From Paenibacillus soyae (lineage in GTDB: Bacteria > Bacillota > Bacilli > Paenibacillales > Paenibacillaceae), in assembly GCF_024623455.1 (NCBI RefSeq), contig NZ_JANIPJ010000030.1, positions 1 to 64,000 on the forward strand: DNA of 64,000 nt, read 5' to 3'. Positions 42,517 through 50,937 of the stretch are shown here, in pieces. A program made the translations under genes and the position numbers. Numbering within the stretch: position 1 is the stretch's first letter; each line of letters opens with the position of its first letter. Under the pieces are notes generated by a model, which did no database searches, was not told where the DNA came from, and saw only the letters and a program-made list of their open reading frames with translations.

Positions 42517-43128
42517 ATGAAACAAGACACCGCGCCCACCCTTCTTCTGCTGTTCTGGACGTTCCTCAAGCTGTCGCCCATCTCGTTCGGCGGGGGCTAC
42601 GCAATCTTCCCGGCTCTCGAGAGGGAGATCGTCGACAAGCGGCAATGGATGAAATCCGAGACATTGGTAGATACGTTATCCCTTGCCTCCGCCGCGCCGG
42701 GAGGCGTCGGCGTGAACGCCGCTCTATTGGTAGGATATCGCCTGAACGGCTGGCAGGGCGCCGTCGCCGCCTGCTGCGGTTCGATATTGCCGTCTTTCTT
42801 CATCGTCATCGCGCTGTTCGCCTTCTACTCGAAGATCGCAGACGCGCCGAAGACGGAAGCCGTGCTCGCCGGCATTACATGGGGCGTCATTACGCTTATT
42901 CTGTTCTCTGCCCTGCGGATCGGTAAGAAAGCGATTAAGGACAAAACGACGCTATTCCTGCTGCTGGCCGCGCTAATCGGCTTGTTCATCGGGCTTTCGC
43001 CCGTGTATGGCATCGCGGCGGGTATTGCCGCGGGGTTGATTTTCACTATTTTCAAAAAAAATGTGCCAGAGGAGACAACGAATGCGTCCGCCGTGCGGGA
43101 AGATCCCTCTTACATGTATTTCATTTAA
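42517..43128 (+). CDS. chromate transporter half-protein (second pair, N-type)
   Basis: A 203-residue CHR half-protein with about six helices. Signature: FWTFLKLSPISFGGGYAIFPALEREIV, then LASAAPGGVGVNAALLVGY where the usual PGP is PGG. It differs clearly from the ywrB-like protein at 16533 but has the same length and plan, so the window encodes two separate pairs. ATG at 42517 with AAAGGGG. Its mate begins 33 bp after the stop. Substrate unknown. Confidence 0.87.
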   Translation: MKQDTAPTLLLLFWTFLKLSPISFGGGYAIFPALEREIVDKRQWMKSETLVDTLSLASAAPGGVGVNAALLVGYRLNGWQGAVAACCGSILPSFFIVIALFAFYSKIADAPKTEAVLAGITWGVITLILFSALRIGKKAIKDKTTLFLLLAALIGLFIGLSPVYGIAAGIAAGLIFTIFKKNVPEETTNASAVREDPSYMYFI

Positions 43129-43161
43129 TGCTGTCTGGCCATCGGAAAGGAGCGTTTGCTT

Positions 43162-43695
43162 TTGTGGTCCATGTTCTTATTTTTCCTGAAGCTGGGCTTC
43201 CTATCCTTCGGAGGCGGATATGCGCTTATCCCGTTAATTGAGCAAGAAGCGGCGAAGCGGCAATGGATGTCTCATGACGCGTTCCTCGACGCGGTCGGCG
43301 TCGCGGGCATGTCGCCTGGTCCTGTCGCTGTTAATCTCAGCTCGATCATTGGCTATCAGACCAATGGAATAGGAGGCGCGATCGCCGCTCTCGTCGGGCT
43401 CGTGCTGCCTTCCGTGCTCGTAACCGCCTTGCTGCTCATCGTGATCTTCCGGCTCCGCAAGAAAGCTTTCATCGACCGCGTATTTTACGGCCTCCAGCCT
43501 ATCGTAACCGCGCTGATCCTGTTCGCGGTGTACAGGCTGGGCCTTGGCTCTTTGGAGAATACCCGGATGAGCGGCCAGCTGCTCGTCGGGATCTTCATCG
43601 TCGGCGTTTGCTGGATTATGCTGGTGCGTTATCGGATGCATCCCCTTTTTATCCTGCTATTCTCCGCAATCTGCGGGGCCGCGTTTCTCGCTTAA
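43162..43695 (+). CDS. chromate transporter half-protein (second pair, C-type)
   Basis: A 177-residue CHR half-protein: FFLKLGFLSFGGGYALIPLIEQEA and VAGMSPGPVAVNLSSIIGYQTNG, then about four more helices. The start is TTG at 43162, 9 bases after AAAGGAG; the TTG at 43156 is only 3 bases from it. It retains the PGP motif that its mate has lost. It is probably in one transcript with the gene before it and perhaps with the formylglycine enzyme 81 bp on. Confidence 0.87.
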   Translation: MWSMFLFFLKLGFLSFGGGYALIPLIEQEAAKRQWMSHDAFLDAVGVAGMSPGPVAVNLSSIIGYQTNGIGGAIAALVGLVLPSVLVTALLLIVIFRLRKKAFIDRVFYGLQPIVTALILFAVYRLGLGSLENTRMSGQLLVGIFIVGVCWIMLVRYRMHPLFILLFSAICGAAFLA

Positions 43696-43776
43696 CGGGC
43701 AGCGACTGCGAGCACAAGATGGGCCAATCGAAACTCACGCAAAAAAACACCCCTATCTAGCGAAAGGAATGTAGTT

Positions 43777-44748
43777 ATGGAACCGAAAAAAGCTTGCTGC
43801 TCCGCATCACAAACGCAAATCGGCCTTGCGAGCGAAGCTCCGCTCCCCTTCAGGTCAGTCGACATACCGGCCGCCGTTGCCGAAATCGATCTGAGCCTCG
43901 TCACGCTAGGCGGCGGCACTTTCGCGATGGGAACGAATACGTCGGAGGGCTTCCCTGCGGACGGGGAGGGCCCCGTTCGGCAAGTAACCGTGAAGCCATT
44001 CCGCATCGCTCCCTATTGCGTCACCAACGCGCAGTTTCAGGCATTCGTGCAAGCCACCGGCTACAAGACCGAAGCCGAGACGTTCGGCTGGTCCTACGTA
44101 TTCCATCTTCTCGCTTCGGAGGAAGTCAAAGCTGCCGTCTCCTCCGTTCCGCAAGGCGCGCCTTGGTGGCTGGCCGTGCGAGGGGCCTATTGGGCCGCCC
44201 CCGAAGGGCCGGACAGCACCTTGGATGGACGGATGGATCATCCCGTCGTGCACGTGTCATGGCATGATGCCCAGGCCTTCTGCGACTGGGCGGGCGTTCG
44301 CCTCCCGACGGAAGCGGAATGGGAATTCGCCGCCAGAGGCGGACTCGCGGGCAAGACGTATCCGTGGGGCGATCTGCTGAAGCCGGACGGGAAGCATCAA
44401 TGTAATATTTGGCAGGGCAAATTCCCGGTCAAAAATAACGCCTCCGACGGCTATATCGGTACAGCCCCCGTAGATGCCTTCGAGCCGAACGGCTACGGGC
44501 TGTACAACATGTCGGGCAACGTATGGGAATGGTGCGCGGATTGGTTCAGCCCGTCCTATCATCGCGCGACCGTGCGGGAGAACCCGATCTTTACCGAAGA
44601 GACCGGCAGTCGGTCGATGCGCGGCGGCTCCTATCTGTGCCACCGTTCGTACTGCAACCGGTACCGTGTCGCCGCCAGAAGCTCCAATACGCCGGACAGC
44701 TCGACGGGCAACGCGGGCTTCCGCGTCGCGGCGGACGCGGAAGGCTGA
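43777..44748 (+). CDS. formylglycine-generating enzyme (sulfatase maturase, copper type)
   Basis: A 323-residue FGE/SUMF1 protein. It is a true FGE and not just a C-type-lectin-like relative: the active-site segment GGSYLCHRSYCNRYRVAAR has both catalytic cysteines (Cys288, Cys293), followed by SSNTPDSSTGNAGFR. Core motifs GGTFAMGTN, HPVVHVSWHDAQAFCDWAG, RLPTEAEWEFAARGG and MSGNVWEWCADWF are intact. FGE oxidises the Cys of CxPxR in sulfatases to formylglycine using copper and oxygen. No sulfatase lies in this window. No signal peptide; cytoplasmic. The ATG at 43777 follows AAAGGAA. Confidence 0.92.
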   Translation: MEPKKACCSASQTQIGLASEAPLPFRSVDIPAAVAEIDLSLVTLGGGTFAMGTNTSEGFPADGEGPVRQVTVKPFRIAPYCVTNAQFQAFVQATGYKTEAETFGWSYVFHLLASEEVKAAVSSVPQGAPWWLAVRGAYWAAPEGPDSTLDGRMDHPVVHVSWHDAQAFCDWAGVRLPTEAEWEFAARGGLAGKTYPWGDLLKPDGKHQCNIWQGKFPVKNNASDGYIGTAPVDAFEPNGYGLYNMSGNVWEWCADWFSPSYHRATVRENPIFTEETGSRSMRGGSYLCHRSYCNRYRVAARSSNTPDSSTGNAGFRVAADAEG

Positions 44749-44857
44749 TCGGGACAGCGGAGAGCTCTTCGCGCGAGAACGTGTGGGCGGGGATGGCGCG
44801 ATTCGTGAAATTCACGGTTGAACGAGCAGCACGGGCAGCTCGAAATGAGCGATCGTT

Positions 44858-45059
44858 GAAAATAACAGACCTATTACCGTTATTTTCACCCGACGTATGG
44901 CTTGAATGGAAATAGCGGCGATTATACCGTTATTTTCGGCTGAGTCTAGCTGCAGTGGCGGGATCGAGGAACAATAACTCCCTTTTCGCCGCTATTTTCC
45001 CGAATCACGAATTCGGTGCAAGGATTAGCGGTAAAAATGCCGTTATTGTTGCTGGTAGC
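44858..45059. repeat. degenerate array of four hairpin-forming repeats
   Basis: Four units each carry an imperfect palindrome of the form AAATAnCgG...CCGnTATTTT. The right half-sites start at 44876, 44926, 44988 and 45039, so the spacing is 50, 62 and 51 bp. The first unit reads aaaataac-11-ccgttatttt. The array fills much of the 476-bp gap between the convergent FGE and ptsH genes. No coding sequence is seen. Confidence 0.75.
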
Positions 45060-45160
45060 AAGTCTGCGGACCCGGGTCCGGGCCGGTAGTCGGGAGGCGG
45101 GACCAGGCCCGGGGAGCCCGATGCCTCCGGCAAACTCGACAGGCCTCTCTGCACCCCAAC

Positions 45161-45213
45161 AAAAAGACTCGCATGCCTGCCGGCTATCCGACAGGGGCAT
45201 GCGAGTCTTTTTT
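45161..45213. terminator. bidirectional terminator at the end of the mannitol operon
   Basis: agactcgcatgcc / ggcatgcgagtct (13 bp) with A run before and six T after. It ends the mtl-pts operon 11 bp past ptsH on the minus strand and would also stop reading from the FGE side. Confidence 0.92.
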
Positions 45214-45224
45214 CGCGGCCGCGA

Positions 45225-45485
45225 TTATTCGTGAATTTGCACGAGCAGAGCGCCGATCGCCTGCATCGCTTCTTCCTCGCGCTCGCCGTCGGTTTCCAGC
45301 GTCACTTCGTCGTTCATCTTGATGCCCAGCGTCAGCATGCTGAGCGAGCTTTTGCCGTTCGCCTTCTTGCCGTTCGCGAGCACCGTGATTTTGCAAGGGA
45401 ATTCGCTCGCCGCCTGGACGATCGTCTTAATCGGGCGCACATGCAGTCCCGTCGGGTTGAGTACGGTAAAAGTATTGGATAACAT
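45225..45485 (-). CDS. ptsH: phosphocarrier protein HPr
   Basis: An 86-residue HPr. The phosphoacceptor His15 is in NPTGLHVRPIKTIV and the regulatory Ser46 in NGKKANGKSSLSML, so it can serve both phosphotransfer and, as Ser-P, the CcpA response. The His rules out Crh. It is the last gene of the operon and follows ptsI by 3 bp, the reverse of the usual ptsH-ptsI order. ATG at 45485 with AAGGAGGG. Its sequence is unlike most housekeeping HPr around Ser46, so it may be a mannitol-operon copy and not the only one. Confidence 0.92.
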   Translation of the reverse strand: MLSNTFTVLNPTGLHVRPIKTIVQAASEFPCKITVLANGKKANGKSSLSMLTLGIKMNDEVTLETDGEREEEAMQAIGALLVQIHE

Positions 45486-45488
45486 CGA

Positions 45489-47219
45489 TTATTGCCCTCC
45501 TTGTCGTTGCGTTTGTACGTACGCCTGCACTTCATCCTGCCCGCGCAGCGTAAGCGCGTGCTTGGCATGCTCCTGCCATTCGGAATGGCTCAAGCTGCCG
45601 ATCAGCTCTCTCGTCTGCAGAATGGAGCCCGCGCTCATGCTGAACTCGTGAAGTCCGAGGCCCAGCAGCAGCGGCACCGATGCCAGATCGCCCGCCATCT
45701 CGCCGCAGAGGCCGACCCACTTGCCTTCCCTCCGCGCCGCGTCGATCACCATGCCGATTAGGCGCAGAATGGAAGGATGCGCAGGCTGGTACAGATACGA
45801 GACCGTCTCATTCATCCGGTCGGCCGCCATCGTATATTGAATCAGGTCATTCGTCCCGATGCTGAAGAAATCGACGTCCGGCGCGAACAAATCGGCGGCT
45901 ATCGCCGCGGACGGCACTTCGATCATCATTCCGACCTCGATCGAATCCGACACTTCGATTCCAGCTTGCATCAGGCTTTGCTTCTCCTCTTCGAGAATCC
46001 GCTTCGCCTCTAGCAGCTCTTCACGCACCGCGATCATCGGGAACATGATCTTCAGATTGCCGAAGCGGCTTGCACGAAGAAGCGCCCGCAGCTGCGTACG
46101 GAACAGTTCGTCACGCTCCAAACAAAGACGTAGCGCGCGTTGACCGAGGAACGGATTGCTCTCCTTCGGCAAGTCCATGTATGGCAGCTCCTTGTCGCCC
46201 CCGATATCCAGCGTCCGGATGACGACCGGCTTGCCCTCCATCTTCTCCAGCACGTACTTGTAACTCTGGAACTGCTCTTCCTCGGTAGGAAGATTCTCTC
46301 GCCCCATGTACAAAAACTCCGTGCGGAACAAGCCAATGCCCTCCGCGCCGTTGTCGAGCGCTTTCTGCACGTCCTCCAGCTTGCCGATATTGGCCGCCAG
46401 CTCCACGCGATGGCCGTCCTTCGAGACGGACGGTTTGCCTACCCAGGCGGCAAGCTCCGCCTTGCGCTTGTCGTAAGCGGCTTTGGCCGCGCGGAACTTC
46501 TCCAGCTCCTCGTCGCTTGGGTTCACCCAAATCTTCCCTTCGGATGCGTCCATGACGACAAGATCTCCCGCCTTGATCGACGAAATACCTTCGCCGGCGC
46601 CGACGATCGCGGGCACGTCCAGCGAACGGGCCATAATCGCGCTGTGCGAGGTGCGGCTGCCTATCTCGGTCACGAAGCCGCGGACGGCATTCAAGTTAAG
46701 CTGCGCCGTATCCGAAGGCGTCAGATCGCGCGCAATGATAATGCACTCGTCCTGAAGCTGCGTTAAGTCGCCTCCGGCCACGCCGCGCAGGATGTTCAGG
46801 ATGCGGCCGCGGATATCGCGAATATCCGCCGCTCGCTCCCGCAGCGTCTCGTCGTCCAGCTCGCTGAGCATGTCGATGAAGCCTTGCGATATTTCGTAAA
46901 GCGCGAACTCCGCGTTCACGGAATCCGAGCCAATCGATTCGATAACAGCGTCGATCAGCTCGGGATCTTCAAGCAGCATCAGATGCCCCTCGAATATTTC
47001 GGCTTTCTCCGCGCCCAGCTTCTCCTCGGTCGAGATGCGAATGCGGTCGATCTGGACCCGCGCTTCCGCCACGGCCGCTCGGAAACGCTCCTGCTCCCGG
47101 GACGGATCGGCGATCAGCGCCTTCTCCGGTAGATATTGTTCCTGTTCCAGCAGCACGGCTCGCGCAATGGCGATGCCCGGCGATGCCGCTATGCCTTGAA
47201 ATTCGGTTGTTGGATTCAT
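45489..47219 (-). CDS. ptsI: PTS enzyme I
   Basis: A 576-residue phosphoenolpyruvate-protein phosphotransferase. The phosphohistidine is His192 in EIGSRTSHSAIMARS; the PEP-binding barrel has FRTEFLYMGR, the metal-site SIGTNDLIQYTMAADR and the acid/base Cys in WVGLCGEMAGD. It moves phosphate from PEP to HPr. ATG at 47219 with AGGAGG. Its position inside a mannitol operon, between mtlD and ptsH, is unusual and suggests either a dedicated phosphotransfer chain or the sole general PTS placed here. Confidence 0.95.
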   Translation of the reverse strand: MNPTTEFQGIAASPGIAIARAVLLEQEQYLPEKALIADPSREQERFRAAVAEARVQIDRIRISTEEKLGAEKAEIFEGHLMLLEDPELIDAVIESIGSDSVNAEFALYEISQGFIDMLSELDDETLRERAADIRDIRGRILNILRGVAGGDLTQLQDECIIIARDLTPSDTAQLNLNAVRGFVTEIGSRTSHSAIMARSLDVPAIVGAGEGISSIKAGDLVVMDASEGKIWVNPSDEELEKFRAAKAAYDKRKAELAAWVGKPSVSKDGHRVELAANIGKLEDVQKALDNGAEGIGLFRTEFLYMGRENLPTEEEQFQSYKYVLEKMEGKPVVIRTLDIGGDKELPYMDLPKESNPFLGQRALRLCLERDELFRTQLRALLRASRFGNLKIMFPMIAVREELLEAKRILEEEKQSLMQAGIEVSDSIEVGMMIEVPSAAIAADLFAPDVDFFSIGTNDLIQYTMAADRMNETVSYLYQPAHPSILRLIGMVIDAARREGKWVGLCGEMAGDLASVPLLLGLGLHEFSMSAGSILQTRELIGSLSHSEWQEHAKHALTLRGQDEVQAYVQTQRQGGQ

Positions 47220-47222
47220 AGC

Positions 47223-48380
47223 TTAAGCCTCCTGTCCTTGGTGAATCCGTTCATAGGCCAAGACGATGGAAGCGTACAGCGGATGATCCGCTTCGATGCC
47301 GGTATACTTTGTAATGACGGCCAACAGTCCTTGCTCGCGAAGGGCGTTCTGAAGCTCCATCGCCTCTTGGTCTTCTTGGCTGTCGAACGCCAACGCTTCG
47401 GCGATCGCCCTTACCAGCCCGGGCGTCTCGATGCCCATGCCTTGCGCGAGAAGCGCCGGACGAACGAGCCTGTCGTTCGGCGACAGCTTGCGGATCGGGG
47501 AACGGCCTACCCTTACGACCTCGTCAGTCAGATAAGGATTGCGGAACCGGTCCAATATTTTCACAATGTAACGGTCATGCTCCGCTTGGTCGAGACCATG
47601 CTGGCGGACAAGCACCGCGCCCGTCTCCCCCAGCACCGTCCGCACATGGGATACGACAGCCTCATCCTTCATGGCTTCCTGGATCGTCTCATAGCCAAGG
47701 CGATAACCCGCGTACGCCGTGCTGGCGTGGCCGGTATTAACGGTAAACAGCTTCCGCTCGATATACGGCTCGAGCTTGTCGACGAAGAGCACGCCTTGCA
47801 GCTCGGGGAACCCTGCCGGGAGCGCCGTCCGATCGACGATCCACTCGTAGAAAGGCTCGACCGTCACGAGCAGCTCGTCGTCGTTCTGCTGAATCGGCAC
47901 GATGCGGTCGACAGCGGCGTCCGGGAAAGCCGCCGCGCGGGCCGCTTGGTCCCGAAGCTCCGGCGCCAGCTTCTCCATGACGTGTCCTTTCAGAATCGTG
48001 CTGCCTCCGATCGCGTTCTCGCAAGCGATAAACGGGATTGGCGGAGCGCCCGCCGTCATGCGCAGCTTGATGCCTTCCGCGATAGCCTCCGCCAGGTACG
48101 GCAGCGCGCCGACGCCGACGGCCGTCGTGACGATGTCCGCTTCGGCGATAGCCTGCGCCACTTGCGCGATGTCGCGACCGTTTATGGCGGACGCGCCCTT
48201 CACGACGAGCGTTTCGCCTTCCTCGTTCGCGAGACGCACCCTGTATTCGCCTCGTTCGTTGATCAGAGCAACCCTGTCCGCGTTGACGTCGACGAATTTC
48301 ATCGAATAGCCGGACTGCGATAGCAGCAGTCCGATAAAGCCGAGCCCGATATTGCCGGCTCCGAAATGGACGGCGATCAT
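47223..48380 (-). CDS. mtlD: mannitol-1-phosphate 5-dehydrogenase
   Basis: A 385-residue polyol dehydrogenase. The NAD site is HFGAGNIGLGFIGLLL at 5-20; the catalytic region contains ERKLFTVNTGHASTAYAGYRLGYETIQEAM with the family Lys and His-Ala-Ser. It oxidises mannitol 1-phosphate to fructose 6-phosphate. It overlaps mtlF by 4 bases and is followed 3 bp on by ptsI. Confidence 0.95.
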   Translation of the reverse strand: MIAVHFGAGNIGLGFIGLLLSQSGYSMKFVDVNADRVALINERGEYRVRLANEEGETLVVKGASAINGRDIAQVAQAIAEADIVTTAVGVGALPYLAEAIAEGIKLRMTAGAPPIPFIACENAIGGSTILKGHVMEKLAPELRDQAARAAAFPDAAVDRIVPIQQNDDELLVTVEPFYEWIVDRTALPAGFPELQGVLFVDKLEPYIERKLFTVNTGHASTAYAGYRLGYETIQEAMKDEAVVSHVRTVLGETGAVLVRQHGLDQAEHDRYIVKILDRFRNPYLTDEVVRVGRSPIRKLSPNDRLVRPALLAQGMGIETPGLVRAIAEALAFDSQEDQEAMELQNALREQGLLAVITKYTGIEADHPLYASIVLAYERIHQGQEA

Positions 48381-48811
48381 AAGCTCATCCCCTCTTCGAA
48401 GATGGCGATGAGCTCCTCCTCGTTCTTGGATGCCAGAATACGTTCCATGTCCTCGTCTTCGGATACGAGCACCGCCACGCTCGAAAGCACCTCCATGTGC
48501 TCGTCGCCCACGGCCGCCAGGCCGATGACGAGATACGCTTTTTCGCCGCCGAAGTCTACGCCTTCAGGCACGACAAGCACCGACATGCCCGTCGATTGGA
48601 TAAGCGGCTTCGAATCGTTCGTTCCGTGAGGCATGGCCAAACCCGCTCCGAGGTAGGTCGAGGACAACTGCTCCCGCTGCACCATTTTGTCCACGTAAGC
48701 TTGAGGCACATGCCCCGCTTGTACAAGCAGTTCGCCCGCCATGCGGACCGCTTCGAATTTATCTTTTACGGTTACGTTCAGCTTCACTTTCTCTTTGGTT
48801 AGTATAGTCAT
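48377..48811 (-). CDS. mtlF: mannitol PTS EIIA component
   Basis: A 144-residue EIIA of the fructose-mannitol class. The phosphorylated His62 is in GAGLAMPHGTND. It passes phosphate from HPr to the EIIB domain of MtlA. The ATG at 48811 overlaps the mtlR stop (ATGA) and has GAGAGGAAG. The open frame upstream to 49039 is inside mtlR and was rejected. Confidence 0.94.
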   Translation of the reverse strand: MTILTKEKVKLNVTVKDKFEAVRMAGELLVQAGHVPQAYVDKMVQREQLSSTYLGAGLAMPHGTNDSKPLIQSTGMSVLVVPEGVDFGGEKAYLVIGLAAVGDEHMEVLSSVAVLVSEDEDMERILASKNEEELIAIFEEGMSL

Positions 48812-50868
48812 GGTTCTTCTCTTCCTCTCCACTTGGATTGTATAAACGATTCCAGCTCCTGTGAAATATACGGTTTGATGACTTCGCTGTCCCCTTGCTC
48901 CAAAAGCTCGACAAATTCCTGCTGCAGCAGCAAGGCGCTGATCTCGCTCAGCACTTCGAGCATGGGCCGGCTTAGCTGCTGCGGGGCCAGCATGAGAAGC
49001 ACCTGCCGAACTTCGGCGCTCCCGTCTTCGCCAAGCCACAGCGGCTCATCCAGGTTATACAGCCTTAGAACCGGTTTCTCTATGTGTTCGCTTCTCGTAT
49101 GGAATAAGGCCAGCTTCGTGCCCGCGATCGCTTGGCTCCCGGCCTTCTCTCTCTCGATTAAGCGATGTTGGACGGATGCGTGCGCATCTTCAGAAAGGCT
49201 CAATGTTAATAGGATGCGGTCGATTACCGCTCCGAGCCCCGCCGGTTGCCCAGCGAGCCCTCTCAACCGATGGACGGCAAACGGGGCCAGCACGTCGACG
49301 ACGGCCGTCGTGTAATCGCTGATCCGCTTCATCCGCTCCCAGCCGCTCGCGTCCTTCGACTTGCCTTCCTCCTCCGTCCTTCGGTTAACGGGAAGCCGCT
49401 CGAGGAAAACCCTCAGCTTCTCCGTCTCCTCCATCGTGAGCAGCGGGCTAATCTTCACATAACGCTCCGGCTCGATCGGGAGGTCGACGGTGGATATGAT
49501 AAGCTCGTAGCGTTCCTTCGGAACGCGCGACGCTTCGTACCACGAATAGTTGCCGATGAATTCGATCTGCGGGAACTGCTTCTCGATGCGCACGGCCAGC
49601 AGCCTGGAGGAGCCAATCCCGCTGGTGCATACGATCATAGCCCGGACCGGCCTCGAAACATGCAGACGTTCCAGAGAGGCGCCGAAATGCATCACCATAT
49701 ACCCAAGCTCCTCCTCCGGCACCTCGATCCCGGTGAGCTGCTCGCGCGCGGCATCTTGCAAAATGTCGAATAGCTCGGCAAAATCTTTTTTGATCTGCGG
49801 CAGCAGCGGATTGCGGATCGTCTCTTTCTTCCGCATTCTCTCCATCGCGGGGGCCAAATGATGAGCTAGGCCTTCGAGGAGCGATTGATCTTCGCCAAGC
49901 GGAACGTTCATTCTCATGCCTACGGACCTAATGAGCCTCCAAGCCGCGTCCGCCGCGGCGGCTCCGTGCTGATGCAGCAACAGCTCCTGCTGCTTCTCCG
50001 CCTCCGCGCTCGCGCTGCTCAGCAGACCTATGACCGAAGCCCTCTCGGAGTTTGGCCATTCCCAAGGAAATGTGCTAAGGAACGGCTCCAGATAAGGATG
50101 GAGTACGCTTTCTCTCTCGCCTTCTCCATCCGCGCTGCCCAACCAGTGGCCGCCCTTCATGCGGGCGACGGCTATGGACAGCCTAAGCAGCAGGCGGGTA
50201 TAAGCGCTCTCCGACAAGCGGCTCGGCGACTTCTCCTCCAGTCCCCAAACCATTCGTTCGATGGTCAGAAAATGCTCCTTCCCAACCATCTGCAGCAGCT
50301 TCCTCGTCACCGGCCATGCGTGCTCGGCTTCGGAAGCCGGGCCGAACAAATCGGATTCGTCCAAAAACTGCTCCGCCAGCCATTCGATCAGCGCTCTTTT
50401 GCCGGCTTCATGTCCCTCGATTTCGACTCCGTAGCCTCTTCGGCGGATTAATTCCAACCCGTATTTGCCAAGATGGGGTCCAATCTCGTCAAGATCGCGC
50501 GTAACGGTCGGAACGGCCGCGTGAAGCTCGTAAGCCAGCGTGAACAGCTTGAGCGGCTCATTCTCTTCCAGCAGCCTGCACTGAATGAGCGTCTTGCGTT
50601 CTTCGGAGGCGTAGGCGACGGTCTCGAAGTGGGCCAGCATCTTCTGGAACTGCCGGGTGGCTTCGTCCGCGCCTTCGATCGTGATGCCTTTGCCCGACTT
50701 GGTCATCAGGGAAAGGCCGTAATCCGAGAGCAAAGCTTTGATCTCCCGCAAATCGCGGTGAACCGTCCTCGCGCTGATCTGCACTTCTTCGGCGATCTCG
50801 CTTGCCGTCGCTTCCCTGCGATGCAGGAGCATCTCCAGGATGCGCCTCTGCCTGTTCGAGACAATCAA
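48808..50868 (-). CDS. mtlR: PRD-containing mannitol operon activator
   Basis: A 686-residue BglG/MtlR-type activator. In order: two HTH motifs (RRILEMLLHRREATASEIAEEVQISARTVHRDLREI), two PTS regulation domains (about 190-400), an EIIB-like domain with the Cys in MIVCTSGIGSSRLLAVR, and a C-terminal EIIA-like domain with a His in LALFHTRSEH. In Bacillaceae MtlR is switched on by HPr and off by the mannitol EIIA/EIIB, so it links activity to substrate. The start is TTG at 50868, 9 bases after GGGGAGGAGG. It lies between mtlA and mtlF. Confidence 0.92.
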   Translation of the reverse strand: MIVSNRQRRILEMLLHRREATASEIAEEVQISARTVHRDLREIKALLSDYGLSLMTKSGKGITIEGADEATRQFQKMLAHFETVAYASEERKTLIQCRLLEENEPLKLFTLAYELHAAVPTVTRDLDEIGPHLGKYGLELIRRRGYGVEIEGHEAGKRALIEWLAEQFLDESDLFGPASEAEHAWPVTRKLLQMVGKEHFLTIERMVWGLEEKSPSRLSESAYTRLLLRLSIAVARMKGGHWLGSADGEGERESVLHPYLEPFLSTFPWEWPNSERASVIGLLSSASAEAEKQQELLLHQHGAAAADAAWRLIRSVGMRMNVPLGEDQSLLEGLAHHLAPAMERMRKKETIRNPLLPQIKKDFAELFDILQDAAREQLTGIEVPEEELGYMVMHFGASLERLHVSRPVRAMIVCTSGIGSSRLLAVRIEKQFPQIEFIGNYSWYEASRVPKERYELIISTVDLPIEPERYVKISPLLTMEETEKLRVFLERLPVNRRTEEEGKSKDASGWERMKRISDYTTAVVDVLAPFAVHRLRGLAGQPAGLGAVIDRILLTLSLSEDAHASVQHRLIEREKAGSQAIAGTKLALFHTRSEHIEKPVLRLYNLDEPLWLGEDGSAEVRQVLLMLAPQQLSRPMLEVLSEISALLLQQEFVELLEQGDSEVIKPYISQELESFIQSKWRGREEP

Positions 50869-50899
50869 GCCCGTCTTCCTCCTCCCCGGGAAATGGAGC

Positions 50900-50924
50900 A
50901 AACGCCGACGGTTATCGTCAGCGT
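50900..50924 (-). other. intercistronic hairpin mtlA-mtlR
   Basis: aacgccgacg / cgtcagcgtt with a 5-base loop sits in the 69-bp gap between mtlA and mtlR. There is no T run, so it is likelier an mRNA-stability or processing element than a terminator. Confidence 0.5.
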
Positions 50925-50937
50925 TGTCCGCTTCCTC

